Assembly (NCBI RefSeq): GCF_030440425.1
Contig: NZ_CP098023.1
Span: forward strand, 2,469,501-2,533,500
DNA: 64,000 nucleotides
Reading direction: 5' to 3'
Source of the DNA: Microbulbifer sp. MI-G
Lineage (GTDB): Bacteria > Pseudomonadota > Gammaproteobacteria > Pseudomonadales > Cellvibrionaceae
Below, piece by piece: positions 24,977 to 32,244 of the stretch. How positions within the stretch are numbered: position 1 is the first letter of the stretch; the number at the start of each line of letters is the position of its first letter. The position numbers and the translations under genes were made by a program. Under the pieces are notes generated by a model that did no database searches, was not told the DNA's origin, and worked only from the letters and a program-made list of their open reading frames with translations.

Positions 24977-26095
24977 TTATTCATTTTTTCGAGTAAACTT
25001 AGACTCAACATGCTTTATGCTAATCAATTTCATTTTCGTAAATCGCTGGTTCACTGAAATGTTTGACTGCCAGAAAATATTAAAAAATATTTCATGAGTA
25101 AACTCATATTTTTCATTATCCCAACCAGACTCACATTCATATTCTTGATGAACTCTTATCTTGGAAAGCCATATAAACGTATGGTCGTTTTCAATTTTTT
25201 GAAATTGTGGATTCCCATCTATTCCAAAATATCTTGGTGAAACTGATTTCCAATCGTAATCTGAGTCGAAATCCGCTTCAGAATCCTCCGACATTAAAGT
25301 TTGTGGATTTTTAAATTTATTAGCAAACTTATTTTTTATTTGACCACTTAGATCAAGCTTGTATACAAGACTGTTTTTATCTCCAGATTTAAAGAACTTT
25401 TTGGCAGCCTTTTTCACTACAGACTTAATAAATGTCTGCTCTAGACTCTCCTTCTCTAATCTTAAATTAGCTTCGAAATCAACAAGTGACTCGAAAGCAA
25501 TAAATGTTTCATCTTCTTGGAGCCTTTTCTCTGACGCCTCTCTAAGCAAGCCATCATTTGTGATAAATACAATTTTATTCTCCAGATCATTTTCACAATA
25601 AGAAACTACCGTTTCCAATATTAGTGCATCCCTAAATCCTTTTTCTAGACTCTCTTTCTTTGGATCATAAGAGAATGGTGGAATTCTCCAAATTGAAGAG
25701 TGAACTATATTACTCCAATCAATCTCATTAATCGGTGTTGAAATTTCTTTATAATTTTTAGAATTTGCCCATGAGAGAAAGCGCTTCTTGATCTCCCTTC
25801 GCAGCCTGCTTTCGGTAACCCTATGTGAGTAGGATTTCCCAGTATATTTAGAAAGCCGACCAAATGAATCGTTTACTCTAGATAGGGTTTTCAGTGCGGA
25901 GGTCGTTTGCTGAAATAATACTTCACCAATAACAACTTCGGGTAACATTAATTTCAAATTGGCTTCTATCGCATGCTCTGACCAAAATTTATCAAAATCT
26001 GGATGAACCACGTTGGATTTATCTTGGTCAAACAGAATATTTGTATCGACAATTACAGCACGCGGAGCAATTTTCTCTTTAACTATTGTTGACAT
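24977..26095 (-). CDS. PIN-domain nuclease, likely defence partner
   Basis: A 372-residue protein with an N-terminal PIN domain. The acidic residues sit in AVIVDTNILFD (Asp), LMLPEVVIGE (Glu), GFRDALILETVV (Asp) and IVFITNDGLL (Asp), the order of metal-binding residues in PIN RNases. Residues about 230-372 form a separate, aromatic-rich domain, possibly a sensor. It is longer than VapC toxins (about 130 aa) and more like the DUF4935 long PIN proteins. It is the first gene of a two-gene operon with SIR2, and its upstream region is repeat copy B. An RNase function is expected from the family; its target is unknown. Confidence 0.8.
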   Translation of the reverse strand: MSTIVKEKIAPRAVIVDTNILFDQDKSNVVHPDFDKFWSEHAIEANLKLMLPEVVIGEVLFQQTTSALKTLSRVNDSFGRLSKYTGKSYSHRVTESRLRREIKKRFLSWANSKNYKEISTPINEIDWSNIVHSSIWRIPPFSYDPKKESLEKGFRDALILETVVSYCENDLENKIVFITNDGLLREASEKRLQEDETFIAFESLVDFEANLRLEKESLEQTFIKSVVKKAAKKFFKSGDKNSLVYKLDLSGQIKNKFANKFKNPQTLMSEDSEADFDSDYDWKSVSPRYFGIDGNPQFQKIENDHTFIWLSKIRVHQEYECESGWDNEKYEFTHEIFFNIFWQSNISVNQRFTKMKLISIKHVESKFTRKNE

Positions 26096-26116
26096 GCAGG
26101 ATATTCATTGTTGTGA

Positions 26117-26348
26117 CTGATATTTATATAGTGGTCTCCGCAACCAATATTATCCTGATTGCTAACTCGGAATCAATTCTGCGTCACCTACTCAAAATTT
26201 TTAAATTTACACCAGGCTACTACACAGAGTTGATACAATCGTACAAAGTAGAAAACGGTTATCGAAACCACCATTCCGGAACAGGCCAGTATTTGTCACA
26301 CCCTATATTTACTCGCTTTACCAGCACAACCTCCACACACGCAAAAAA
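26117..26348 (-). repeat. Direct repeat copy B upstream of PIN-SIR2
   Basis: A diverged copy of 23110-23335, in the same orientation, and also placed just upstream of a minus-strand defence gene start. The promoter-like part here is GGTTGCGGAGACC next to CTATATAAAT. Together the two copies bracket the PIN-SIR2 cassette, so recombination between them would delete it cleanly. Confidence 0.8.
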
Positions 26349-26374
26349 ATACAAAGGGCGGCCACCGCCGCCCT
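26343..26374 (-). terminator. Intrinsic terminator after the 110-aa phage gene
   Basis: On the minus strand an 8-bp GC stem, AGGGCGGC (26355-26362) with GCCGCCCT (26367-26374), and a four-base loop are followed by TTTG and a seven-T run. It ends the transcript of the gene at 26387 and insulates the defence cassette from phage transcription. Confidence 0.85.
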
Positions 26375-26386
26375 CACTGGTTATCA

Positions 26387-26719
26387 TTAGTGGCGTTTAG
26401 CAGTCGTCAACAGCTCGCGAATCTGGCAAATGATCTGGTTGAGCCCCAGTTGTGCCTTGGGGTTCAGCTCCAGGGTGCCATTGCCGGGACTCACCGCAGC
26501 GGCAACAAAATACAGCCGCGCGCAGGCGTCCTCCATACGGTCCCGCAGGGCCAGGGTTTCCAGGGAGTTGTCGAAGTTGGTTTCGTGAACAAAGCCCACG
26601 GTATTCCCTTTCGGGCCTTGGATAAACAGGCCATCGCCCTCGGTAAAGTGGGCGTACTGGGTGGGGGAAAGCCGCAGCTCATGATCCGCCGGGGCGGATT
26701 GGGGTTGACGTTTTGACAT
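26387..26719 (-). CDS. Hypothetical prophage protein under structured leader control
   Basis: A 110-residue protein of unknown function. It has a proline/glutamine-rich start, a beta-rich middle (GLFIQGPKGNTVGFVHETNFD) and a helical C-terminal half (LALRDRMEDACARLYFVAAAV, later GLNQIICQIRELL). The ATG at 26717-26719 has a perfect GGAGG five bases before it. That ribosome-binding sequence is inside the closing stem of the leader RNA described next, so translation is probably repressible. It is followed by a strong terminator. A regulatory or host-takeover role is a guess from context. Confidence 0.65.
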   Translation of the reverse strand: MSKRQPQSAPADHELRLSPTQYAHFTEGDGLFIQGPKGNTVGFVHETNFDNSLETLALRDRMEDACARLYFVAAAVSPGNGTLELNPKAQLGLNQIICQIRELLTTAKRH

Positions 26720-26724
26720 GATTG

Positions 26725-26800
26725 CCTCCGTTGGTTTTAAGGTAGCGCGACCACCAACTGAGAACTGGTGGCCGGGTGTCACTCTCGGCCCAACGGAGCC
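26725..26800 (-). ncRNA. C4-like structured leader / antisense RNA candidate
   Basis: About 75 nt read on the minus strand. A 9-bp closing stem pairs CTCCGTTGG (26726-26734) with CCAACGGAG (26790-26798). Inside are a CCACCA/TGGTGG hairpin (26751-26771) and a GCCG...CGGC hairpin. The closing stem buries the Shine-Dalgarno of the gene at 26719. The size, multi-stem layout and phage context resemble C4 antisense RNAs of P1/P7 and P2-like phages. Pairing is read from the sequence; membership of the C4 family is from memory and unverified. Confidence 0.55.
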
Positions 26801-26890
26801 GCCACGGATATTTCCCTTTCGGGTATTCTATTCCCCGTTGTCCACCCGGCCAAAACCCGACCGTACTGCACAGGACGATACTGCAGGCAC

Positions 26891-26945
26891 AAAAAAACCA
26901 GCACTAACGAGGCTGGGGCGGAAACCGCCGTTGGTTTTGAGAGTG
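26891..26945 (-). ncRNA. Putative short terminated RNA complementary to the C4-like leader
   Basis: A minus-strand promoter (TTGACA at 26975-26980, AATACT at 26951-26956, 18-bp spacing) precedes about 55 nt. These end in an intrinsic terminator: CCAGC...GCTGG stem (26898-26916) and a seven-T run. Its first part contains CACTCTC and CCAACGG, each exactly complementary to GAGAGTG and CCGTTGG of the C4-like element at 26780-26796. A sense/antisense control pair is inferred. Confidence 0.5.
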
Positions 26946-27038
26946 CCCACAGTATTTGCCACTGTCATTTCACTTGTCAACCTTTACGGTATTCTGTGGA
27001 TTTTAGCGCCTTTTCCCTGCGCCGACGTGTCGCTGCAA

Positions 27039-28220
27039 TCATGATCTCCCCTCCCCTTGGTGCGCCACCAAGGCAAAGCCGCGCCCCTTGCGGATTAAAT
27101 CACCACTGGCCATAAGAAAATCGAACACGGGTTTCACCACCAGATTGCCGCCGCGCACGGCCCGGTTGATCTGGCGCAATACCGGGCGCCGGCCAAACTC
27201 ACCACGGCGGATACGGGTGGCCAGTTCCGTTTGCTGCGGGTTCAGCTCGGAAGTGCGTTTGGCGTTATTTACAACCGTTTGTTGCGGCTCAACGGTGGGC
27301 GCTAAACGTTTAGAAATTGGCGTTGAACGTTTAACGCTCTGGCCTGAACGTTTAGAAATGGAGTCTGAACGTTCAACGTCCTCGGCTAAACGTTTAGAAG
27401 TTGGGGCTAAACCTTCAGCGTCCTCCGCTAAACGTTTAGAAGTTGAGGCTAAACGTTCAACGCTCTGGCCTGAACGTTTAGGGGGTGTGGTTGAACGTTC
27501 AACGCTGGGAGCTAAACGTTTAGAAGCTGGGGCTGAACGTTCAATCCGGGCGCTGAACGTTCCTGAACCATTAAACGCAAGCAGCGCAACCAGGCCAACC
27601 ACATCTGTCACAATGGCCAACGCCAGCAGGCCGCCCTGCTGCAGCGCTGCGGGGTTGATATGGATCAGCGCTGCAAGATTGGCAAAGGCGGCCTGGGCGC
27701 TGTCTGTGGCCGGCACACGCAGGGTGTTGAGCTGGGCCAGCACCTGATTGCGCTGCTGCTCCAGTGCCGCCAACCGTTCAACCGTTTTCAACGCCCGCTG
27801 CCGGTAGCCGTTCTTTGCGTCGGTTTTGATGACACTGTTTAGGCTGGTGATTTGCTGTTCAATACTGGTCAGCTTCTGTGTAAACGTTTGGTATTCCACA
27901 CTGCCTTGAACGTTCAACTGTTGTTGCTGGGCAGTATGGCCGGCCAGAAACCCCACCGTGGCCGCAATACTGATCACCACCAGCAACGGCCAGAGCAACA
28001 GCAGCACATAGCCCAGCGCGCGCCCCTGGGCCCGCAGCCACAATCCAAAAGGCGCGAATGCAAACTTGCACAGCTCCAGCGCACAGGCGGTTAATCCCGC
28101 CACCAGCTTTCCAGCCTCCCCGGCGGGAATAGAAATCCACAGGCCCACCGAAAACACCAGCGAGGTACCGCAGAAAATCAGCGCCGCCAGGCCAATCACA
28201 TAGCGCCAGAACGTCATCAC
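27039..28220 (-). CDS. Membrane protein with embedded palindrome array
   Basis: A 393-residue protein. Two or three membrane helices lie at about 8-30 and 70-95. A coiled-coil follows (about 100-170), then another hydrophobic helix near 195-215. Residues about 225-315 are a run of seven-residue repeats alternating SKRLAP and VERST-like units, then a basic C-terminus. The repeats are encoded by 21-bp units centred on palindromes (separate entry). The gene overlaps the small gene upstream by ATGA and lies beside the replication gene. Membrane-associated replication or partition is a possible role; I recognise no characterised family. Confidence 0.75.
   Translation of the reverse strand: MMTFWRYVIGLAALIFCGTSLVFSVGLWISIPAGEAGKLVAGLTACALELCKFAFAPFGLWLRAQGRALGYVLLLLWPLLVVISIAATVGFLAGHTAQQQQLNVQGSVEYQTFTQKLTSIEQQITSLNSVIKTDAKNGYRQRALKTVERLAALEQQRNQVLAQLNTLRVPATDSAQAAFANLAALIHINPAALQQGGLLALAIVTDVVGLVALLAFNGSGTFSARIERSAPASKRLAPSVERSTTPPKRSGQSVERLASTSKRLAEDAEGLAPTSKRLAEDVERSDSISKRSGQSVKRSTPISKRLAPTVEPQQTVVNNAKRTSELNPQQTELATRIRRGEFGRRPVLRQINRAVRGGNLVVKPVFDFLMASGDLIRKGRGFALVAHQGEGRS
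27303..27563. repeat. Array of TRAACGTTYA palindromes at 21-bp spacing
   Basis: Ten-base palindromes start at 27303, 27324, 27345, 27366, 27387, 27408 (degenerate), 27429, 27450, 27471, 27492, 27513 and 27534, exactly 21 bp apart, with a further near-match at 27554. Two more lie at 27881 and 27907 in different reading frames. Spacing of two helical turns puts all sites on one DNA face, as in iteron or centromere arrays. Leu is encoded by rare TTA to keep the palindrome, so selection at DNA level is likely. Confidence 0.9.
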
Positions 28221-28429
28221 ACCGCCTCCCCGTTCAGGGGCCGGTAACGATTACCCGCTTTTACAAACAGGCAAAGGTCATCAAGGCGGTACTGTTCACC
28301 ATTCCCGCTGACACGATAACTGTCCGTGGTGTCGAGGATTGTCACCGGGAACGGCAGCGCCCGCCGGGGCGGGTTCTGATAGAAGTATCTGGAGTCTTCG
28401 CGGATCACCGCATAAAGCTGGGTGCTCAT
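28217..28429 (-). CDS. Hypothetical prophage protein, 70 aa
   Basis: A small soluble protein, MSTQLYAVIREDSRYFYQNP followed by beta strands (FPVTILDTTDSYRVSG, QYRLDDLCLFVKAGNRY) that could form a small barrel (SH3-like). An upstream continuation of this frame runs through the TGTGCCC repeat array and is not protein-like, so I use the ATG at 28427-28429, preceded by GGAGAA. It is coupled to the membrane protein by an ATGA overlap. No family known. Confidence 0.65.
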   Translation of the reverse strand: MSTQLYAVIREDSRYFYQNPPRRALPFPVTILDTTDSYRVSGNGEQYRLDDLCLFVKAGNRYRPLNGEAV

Positions 28430-28479
28430 GGCTGTTTTCTCCTTAAACAAACTTGGGGGGCGTATCCCTCTCAAAAACC

Positions 28480-28798
28480 GGGCACAACGGGCACAAGGCG
28501 TCTTTTTCTTTCCTATATCTAGGAACCATGCGGCCTGCAGCCATATTTCCTTGTGCCCACTGTTTGGGCACAGATGGGCACAAGGTTTTTGGGAAATCGC
28601 TGCAGCCCCCGTGGTTACTGGCTTTGCGGACAATCCGGCCTGTGCCCACTTTTTGAAAATTTTGGGCACTTGTGCCCTTCTCGCTGTGCCCACCTGTGCC
28701 CACTCTGTGCCCATGTTTGTGCCCATCGATATCTCTATGTAACTTATTGATTTAGTGTGTTTTTATTACTATTTTCTAAATCTCTTCCACTTGTGCCC
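28480..28798. repeat. Iteron-like TGTGCCC array in the replication region
   Basis: Thirteen copies of TGTGCCC(A) or its complement lie in a non-coding gap of about 440 bp. Forward copies are at 28551, 28641, 28670, 28685, 28695, 28706, 28718 and 28791; reverse copies are at 28480, 28489, 28565, 28575 and 28663. Five are clustered within 28670-28725, and an AT-rich stretch follows at 28738-28790. Placed next to the primase-helicase gene, this is a good candidate for the phage replication origin. Confidence 0.75.
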
Positions 28799-28868
28799 GG
28801 TTTTTCAAGGGTACCCGCCCCCTAAAACAACCCGCCTACTTCGGGCAAAAAAAACACAAATCGAATAT

Positions 28869-31541
28869 TCATTGGCCAGTCCCGCCGCTCTTCCGAAATA
28901 CCCAGCACCTGGGGAATGAACCCTGGTCCCGCCTTGATCTGACCTTTTTGCAATTCTCAAACGGATAACGCTGACTGGTGGGCAGCAGCTGCTTGAGTTC
29001 GGCCACCGGCACCAGCTCCTGGCCCCGTTTGCGGCAATGCTCCAGGTACTCATTGAGGTTGATGGCGATTAAGGCGGGGTCGATGCTGTGGTTCAGGCGC
29101 TCGATGGGGAGGTCCCGTTCACCGTCCTGATCATCGATGTGCATCACCTGGTCATTGATAAAGTGGTAGGTATCCCAGAACTGCTCCACGATGGGGTGAT
29201 CATTATTGAGGCGGCGTTGGCGGTCGCGGGCGCGTTCCTGTAAATGCGCTTGTACTGCACGGAGCAGATCGCCACTGCAGGCCGGCAGCAAGACCTGCAG
29301 GGCGTCCACCGCGGCCATCAATTGCGCGTGACAGTCGATCACGCGGCCCTGGGTAATGCCGCCGTCAGCACTGAGGGTTTCCCGGTGGCGGTCAAAGGCG
29401 GCAAAAAACCGGGCCAGCCAGGCATCCTCGCAGGTCAGCGCGCGGTGCAGGTAGCCGGCCAGGTTTTTTACTGACTCGCGCTTGAGACGATCGGCCAGGG
29501 GGCGGTTCTCGGGGCGTTTGTGAGCAGTGGTGCAGTGCAGATGCACAATGCGCGAGAGCATCGCAGCGGAAGCCTGTACCGTGGCGTTCTGGCTGATCAC
29601 CAGGGTGCCGCGAAACAGGCGGTCGTGGGTTTTGTTGTCATTGGTCTTAACGCCGCGGGAGTCGATCACCCCGTCCAGGTCATAGACCTTTTTGAAAATG
29701 TCCCAGTCGAAGGATTTGCCCGGTCTGCCGCCGGTGCTGCCGTTGGTTTCACGGTCGCTTTCAATCACCACCACCGGCAGGTTGCTGACCTTGCCCAGTT
29801 GTCGCCCGTAGCTGGAAATGGAAGTGCTGAGCAGATCCACCCCTTCGTAGTTGTCGCGCCCCAACAACTTCCAGAGAAAGCGGAGTAACGTGGACTTGCC
29901 CGCGTCCGCTTCCCCGGTGAGTTCCAGGAAATGAAACGCCTGGTGTTGCTCCTTGATCTGGCGGGCAAACAGGCTGGCGGTAAAGTAAGCCAGCGCGGCA
30001 ATTCCGTTGAAATGAAATACCGTAACGAAATCTGACCACCAACTACTGCTGAATTGGTCGCTGTGGCACACCGGCATATCTTCAAAGGTGGTTTTAATGG
30101 CGGTGTCGCCCAACTGCAAAAAACCGTGCGCATTGGCGGGCAAAAATTTTCCCTGACGATAGCCAAAGCCGGGGAAAATATAAGTGCCGGAATCCTCGTC
30201 AAAGCCCATATGCGGTAAAGTGGTCACACGGGCCACCTCCCCATCCAGCCAGCGCGCCTTGAGAATTTTTAAATCGCCCGCTCCACCCTCGAAGCTGCCG
30301 CCATCGGTATGGGACAACAGCGCGAGGCCAAAGGCGCGGGGGTCGGACAAGGCATTGGGGGAGAAGGCCCCCAGATAATTGCGTTTGCTACCGGCTTTTT
30401 GTATCTGGAAAAAGTAACGCCGCTCGCCGGTCAGGCGGTCGATCTCGGTATATTGAAATTCCGGTACACAGTTGGAAATCTGCTCGACTTTGGTGGCCTG
30501 GTTGAAGGCATCCCAGGAAAAATCCCAATCGAATGGGTCGTTATCATTGGCCTTGTTAAACTCCTCCAGGGAGAACCTAGCGGCATAGAGCCTGTCGCCG
30601 TGGGCAATCACGGTTTTGCCAAAGGGCTTCCAGCCATACAGCGCATAAGCTTTGCGCTTGGGGGATTGCGCAATAAATACCCGTCCCCGCCACTGGCATT
30701 CCTCAAGAGTTGAATCGTTGAGCCGCTTTTCCCGGTACAGGTCATCCCAGTCTTTGCGGCTGCCGGTCTGCAGGACTTCGGCCCTTTCATTCCGGTCTTT
30801 GAGTTCTCTGTAATACTTGGCAACGTGCTTGCGCGCACCGGGCTCGTCGTCATAGGCCAGACACCAGGTAATCCCCTGGCCTTTATTCTTTTCGATCAGC
30901 GCCCGCGGCAGGTTGGAACAGCTGAAGGCCGCCACAGCATTATAGCCAGCCAGAGTCATGGCGATGCAGTGGAAAATGCCTTCAACAATGAATATCTTGT
31001 CTTCTGGCTGGATTTCCTGCCCTGGTGGTGCCCAGTGTTTTCCCCTACTGCTACCGCCTTTTTTAAAGTGCGCTTTTTGGCCCGCCTTCTCCACATGGGC
31101 TTTATCAATAATCCGTTCCCAGTAGTACTCCTTGCCGCCGTACAGATAGAAGCGCACGGTTTCGGCCCAGGTACTGTCCGGCAATCTGTAAAACCCCTGG
31201 TCAAACCAGTCTTCAATATCCGCCGTGGGAAAGCCGCGCTGGATGGACAGATAGGCCCTGGCGGTGGCCTTGGGGTCTTCGTCACTGGAGGGGAAACGCT
31301 TGGAGAAGTTTTCAAAGAGATCCGGATAGCGGTCGCGGACCCGCTCCTGGTAGCCGCATTTGTCCTCGCGATCGCAGCGCAACACAATCGGCTTTTCGGC
31401 GCTGATCCAGACCGTCTTGCGTTCACACTTGGGGCAGGTTCCTTCCCGGTAGATATTGGACGTGGCCTTGAGGACGAGGCTAAGCGCCCCGTCCCCCTCC
31501 AGTGCCGCCACCACATCCCGGTTAATCTGGGTGTAGTCCAT
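28869..31541 (-). CDS. TOPRIM primase-helicase replication protein
   Basis: An 890-residue bifunctional replication protein. Near residues 35-65 is a zinc-binding segment (CPKCERKT, later CDREDKCGY). Residues about 190-270 form a TOPRIM primase core with IFIVEGIFHCIAM and CLAYDDEPGARKH. A C-terminal superfamily-3/AAA-like helicase has LTGEADAGKSTLLRFL (Walker A) and VVVIESDRE (Walker B). I start at the ATG 31539-31541, since the frame upstream is an overlap with the Cox-like gene. P2 replicates by rolling circle from protein A; this gene implies primed, theta-like replication instead. The iteron array follows immediately. Confidence 0.88.
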   Translation of the reverse strand: MDYTQINRDVVAALEGDGALSLVLKATSNIYREGTCPKCERKTVWISAEKPIVLRCDREDKCGYQERVRDRYPDLFENFSKRFPSSDEDPKATARAYLSIQRGFPTADIEDWFDQGFYRLPDSTWAETVRFYLYGGKEYYWERIIDKAHVEKAGQKAHFKKGGSSRGKHWAPPGQEIQPEDKIFIVEGIFHCIAMTLAGYNAVAAFSCSNLPRALIEKNKGQGITWCLAYDDEPGARKHVAKYYRELKDRNERAEVLQTGSRKDWDDLYREKRLNDSTLEECQWRGRVFIAQSPKRKAYALYGWKPFGKTVIAHGDRLYAARFSLEEFNKANDNDPFDWDFSWDAFNQATKVEQISNCVPEFQYTEIDRLTGERRYFFQIQKAGSKRNYLGAFSPNALSDPRAFGLALLSHTDGGSFEGGAGDLKILKARWLDGEVARVTTLPHMGFDEDSGTYIFPGFGYRQGKFLPANAHGFLQLGDTAIKTTFEDMPVCHSDQFSSSWWSDFVTVFHFNGIAALAYFTASLFARQIKEQHQAFHFLELTGEADAGKSTLLRFLWKLLGRDNYEGVDLLSTSISSYGRQLGKVSNLPVVVIESDRETNGSTGGRPGKSFDWDIFKKVYDLDGVIDSRGVKTNDNKTHDRLFRGTLVISQNATVQASAAMLSRIVHLHCTTAHKRPENRPLADRLKRESVKNLAGYLHRALTCEDAWLARFFAAFDRHRETLSADGGITQGRVIDCHAQLMAAVDALQVLLPACSGDLLRAVQAHLQERARDRQRRLNNDHPIVEQFWDTYHFINDQVMHIDDQDGERDLPIERLNHSIDPALIAINLNEYLEHCRKRGQELVPVAELKQLLPTSQRYPFENCKKVRSRRDQGSFPRCWVFRKSGGTGQ

Positions 31542-31563
31542 GGGAACTCCGATACTGGATGGA

Positions 31564-31971
31564 TTAGTAACAGGAAGTTCCGTTCTGTTGGGCCTGGCAC
31601 TGACGGACCAGCTCGGCCACATCGACCAAGACAAGGCGGCCAATATATCTGTGCGGCAGGTTGCCCCTGTCCAGCTGTGCCTCCACCTGCTGCTCACGCA
31701 ATCCCGAAGCCTTGGCAAAAGCGTCTTTCGTCATAATTGGGCTGGGAAACAGATGCAGCTCACGCCAAGTAAGCAGGGCCACATTCACTAAAGCCAGGCG
31801 GCCTACATGAAACATCGGCAGATTGCCGCGCTCCAACTGCCCGCGTATCTGGGCTTCCCGTAGGCCGGATGCGGCGGAGAATTTATCGCGGGTCATTACC
31901 GGGCTGGCCAGTAATACTGGGGGGGTTTTAACAATATGATTTGAGTTCTTACGCGTAATTGATGGCATCAT
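31564..31971 (-). CDS. Cox/excisionase-like DNA-binding protein with tandem duplicated domain
   Basis: A 135-residue protein made of two homologous halves. SPVMTRDKFSAASGLREAQI followed by ERGNLP and VGRLALVNVALL (about 24-66) is repeated as SPIMTKDAFAKASGLREQQV with DRGNLP and IGRLVLVDVAELV (about 77-122). Each resembles the winged-helix DNA-binding domain of MerR/AlpA/Cox-type excisionases. P2 Cox is one such domain acting as an oligomer, so this would be a covalent dimer. It is divergent from the repressor across the operator region, where cox lies in P2. Confidence 0.8.
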   Translation of the reverse strand: MMPSITRKNSNHIVKTPPVLLASPVMTRDKFSAASGLREAQIRGQLERGNLPMFHVGRLALVNVALLTWRELHLFPSPIMTKDAFAKASGLREQQVEAQLDRGNLPHRYIGRLVLVDVAELVRQCQAQQNGTSCY

Positions 31972-32021
31972 TTGCTTTGCTCCATGTGAATGTCAATTTA
32001 TACAAGCCAACAAATACTATT

Positions 32022-32117
32022 TACACATTAATCTGTATGTCAATACTTTTTACATATTAATATGTATTATTTATTTATGTAATAGCACGTAATACCTTTT
32101 TGTATCGTTTACATGTA
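32022..32117. promoter_or_regulatory. Repressor operators in the cI/cox switch region
   Basis: In the AT-rich gap between the divergent repressor and Cox-like genes, a perfect 16-bp palindrome TACATATTAATATGTA (32051-32066) has a near-copy TACACATTAATCTGTA (32022-32037) 29 bp away. A shorter TACATGTA lies at 32110-32117. Paired sites on one side of the helix fit cooperative binding by the XRE repressor, controlling lysogeny and lysis promoters. Confidence 0.75.
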
Positions 32118-32244
32118 ATTATTAGATTGTTGTGTTGTAACAGTTACTTTCAGGCATGTATAAACAGCCACATCCGTGCATCGGCCAAGAAAGGATGAGC
32201 CGGTGCAGTACAGCAGGTTAAAAATGATCAAAAGGTGATGAAAA

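Noticed and set aside
26086..26400. Plus-strand 104-codon frame across repeat copy B and the terminator
   Set aside because: It lies wholly in the repeat and terminator, opposite the PIN promoter, with no ribosome-binding site; the sister copy A does not keep the frame.
27303..27563. A CRISPR array, because of regular repeats with spacers
   Set aside because: Repeats are 10-bp palindromes with 11-bp repetitive spacers inside a long coding frame; no cas genes nearby.
28430..28726. Upstream extension of the 70-aa gene (and plus-strand frames) through the TGTGCCC array
   Set aside because: The extra residues only reflect the repeats (Gly-Thr/Ala-Gln patterns), and a good ribosome-binding site supports the short form.
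28480..28798. CRISPR-like repeat cluster
   Set aside because: Units are 7-8 bp, irregularly spaced and in both orientations, which fits iterons, not CRISPR.
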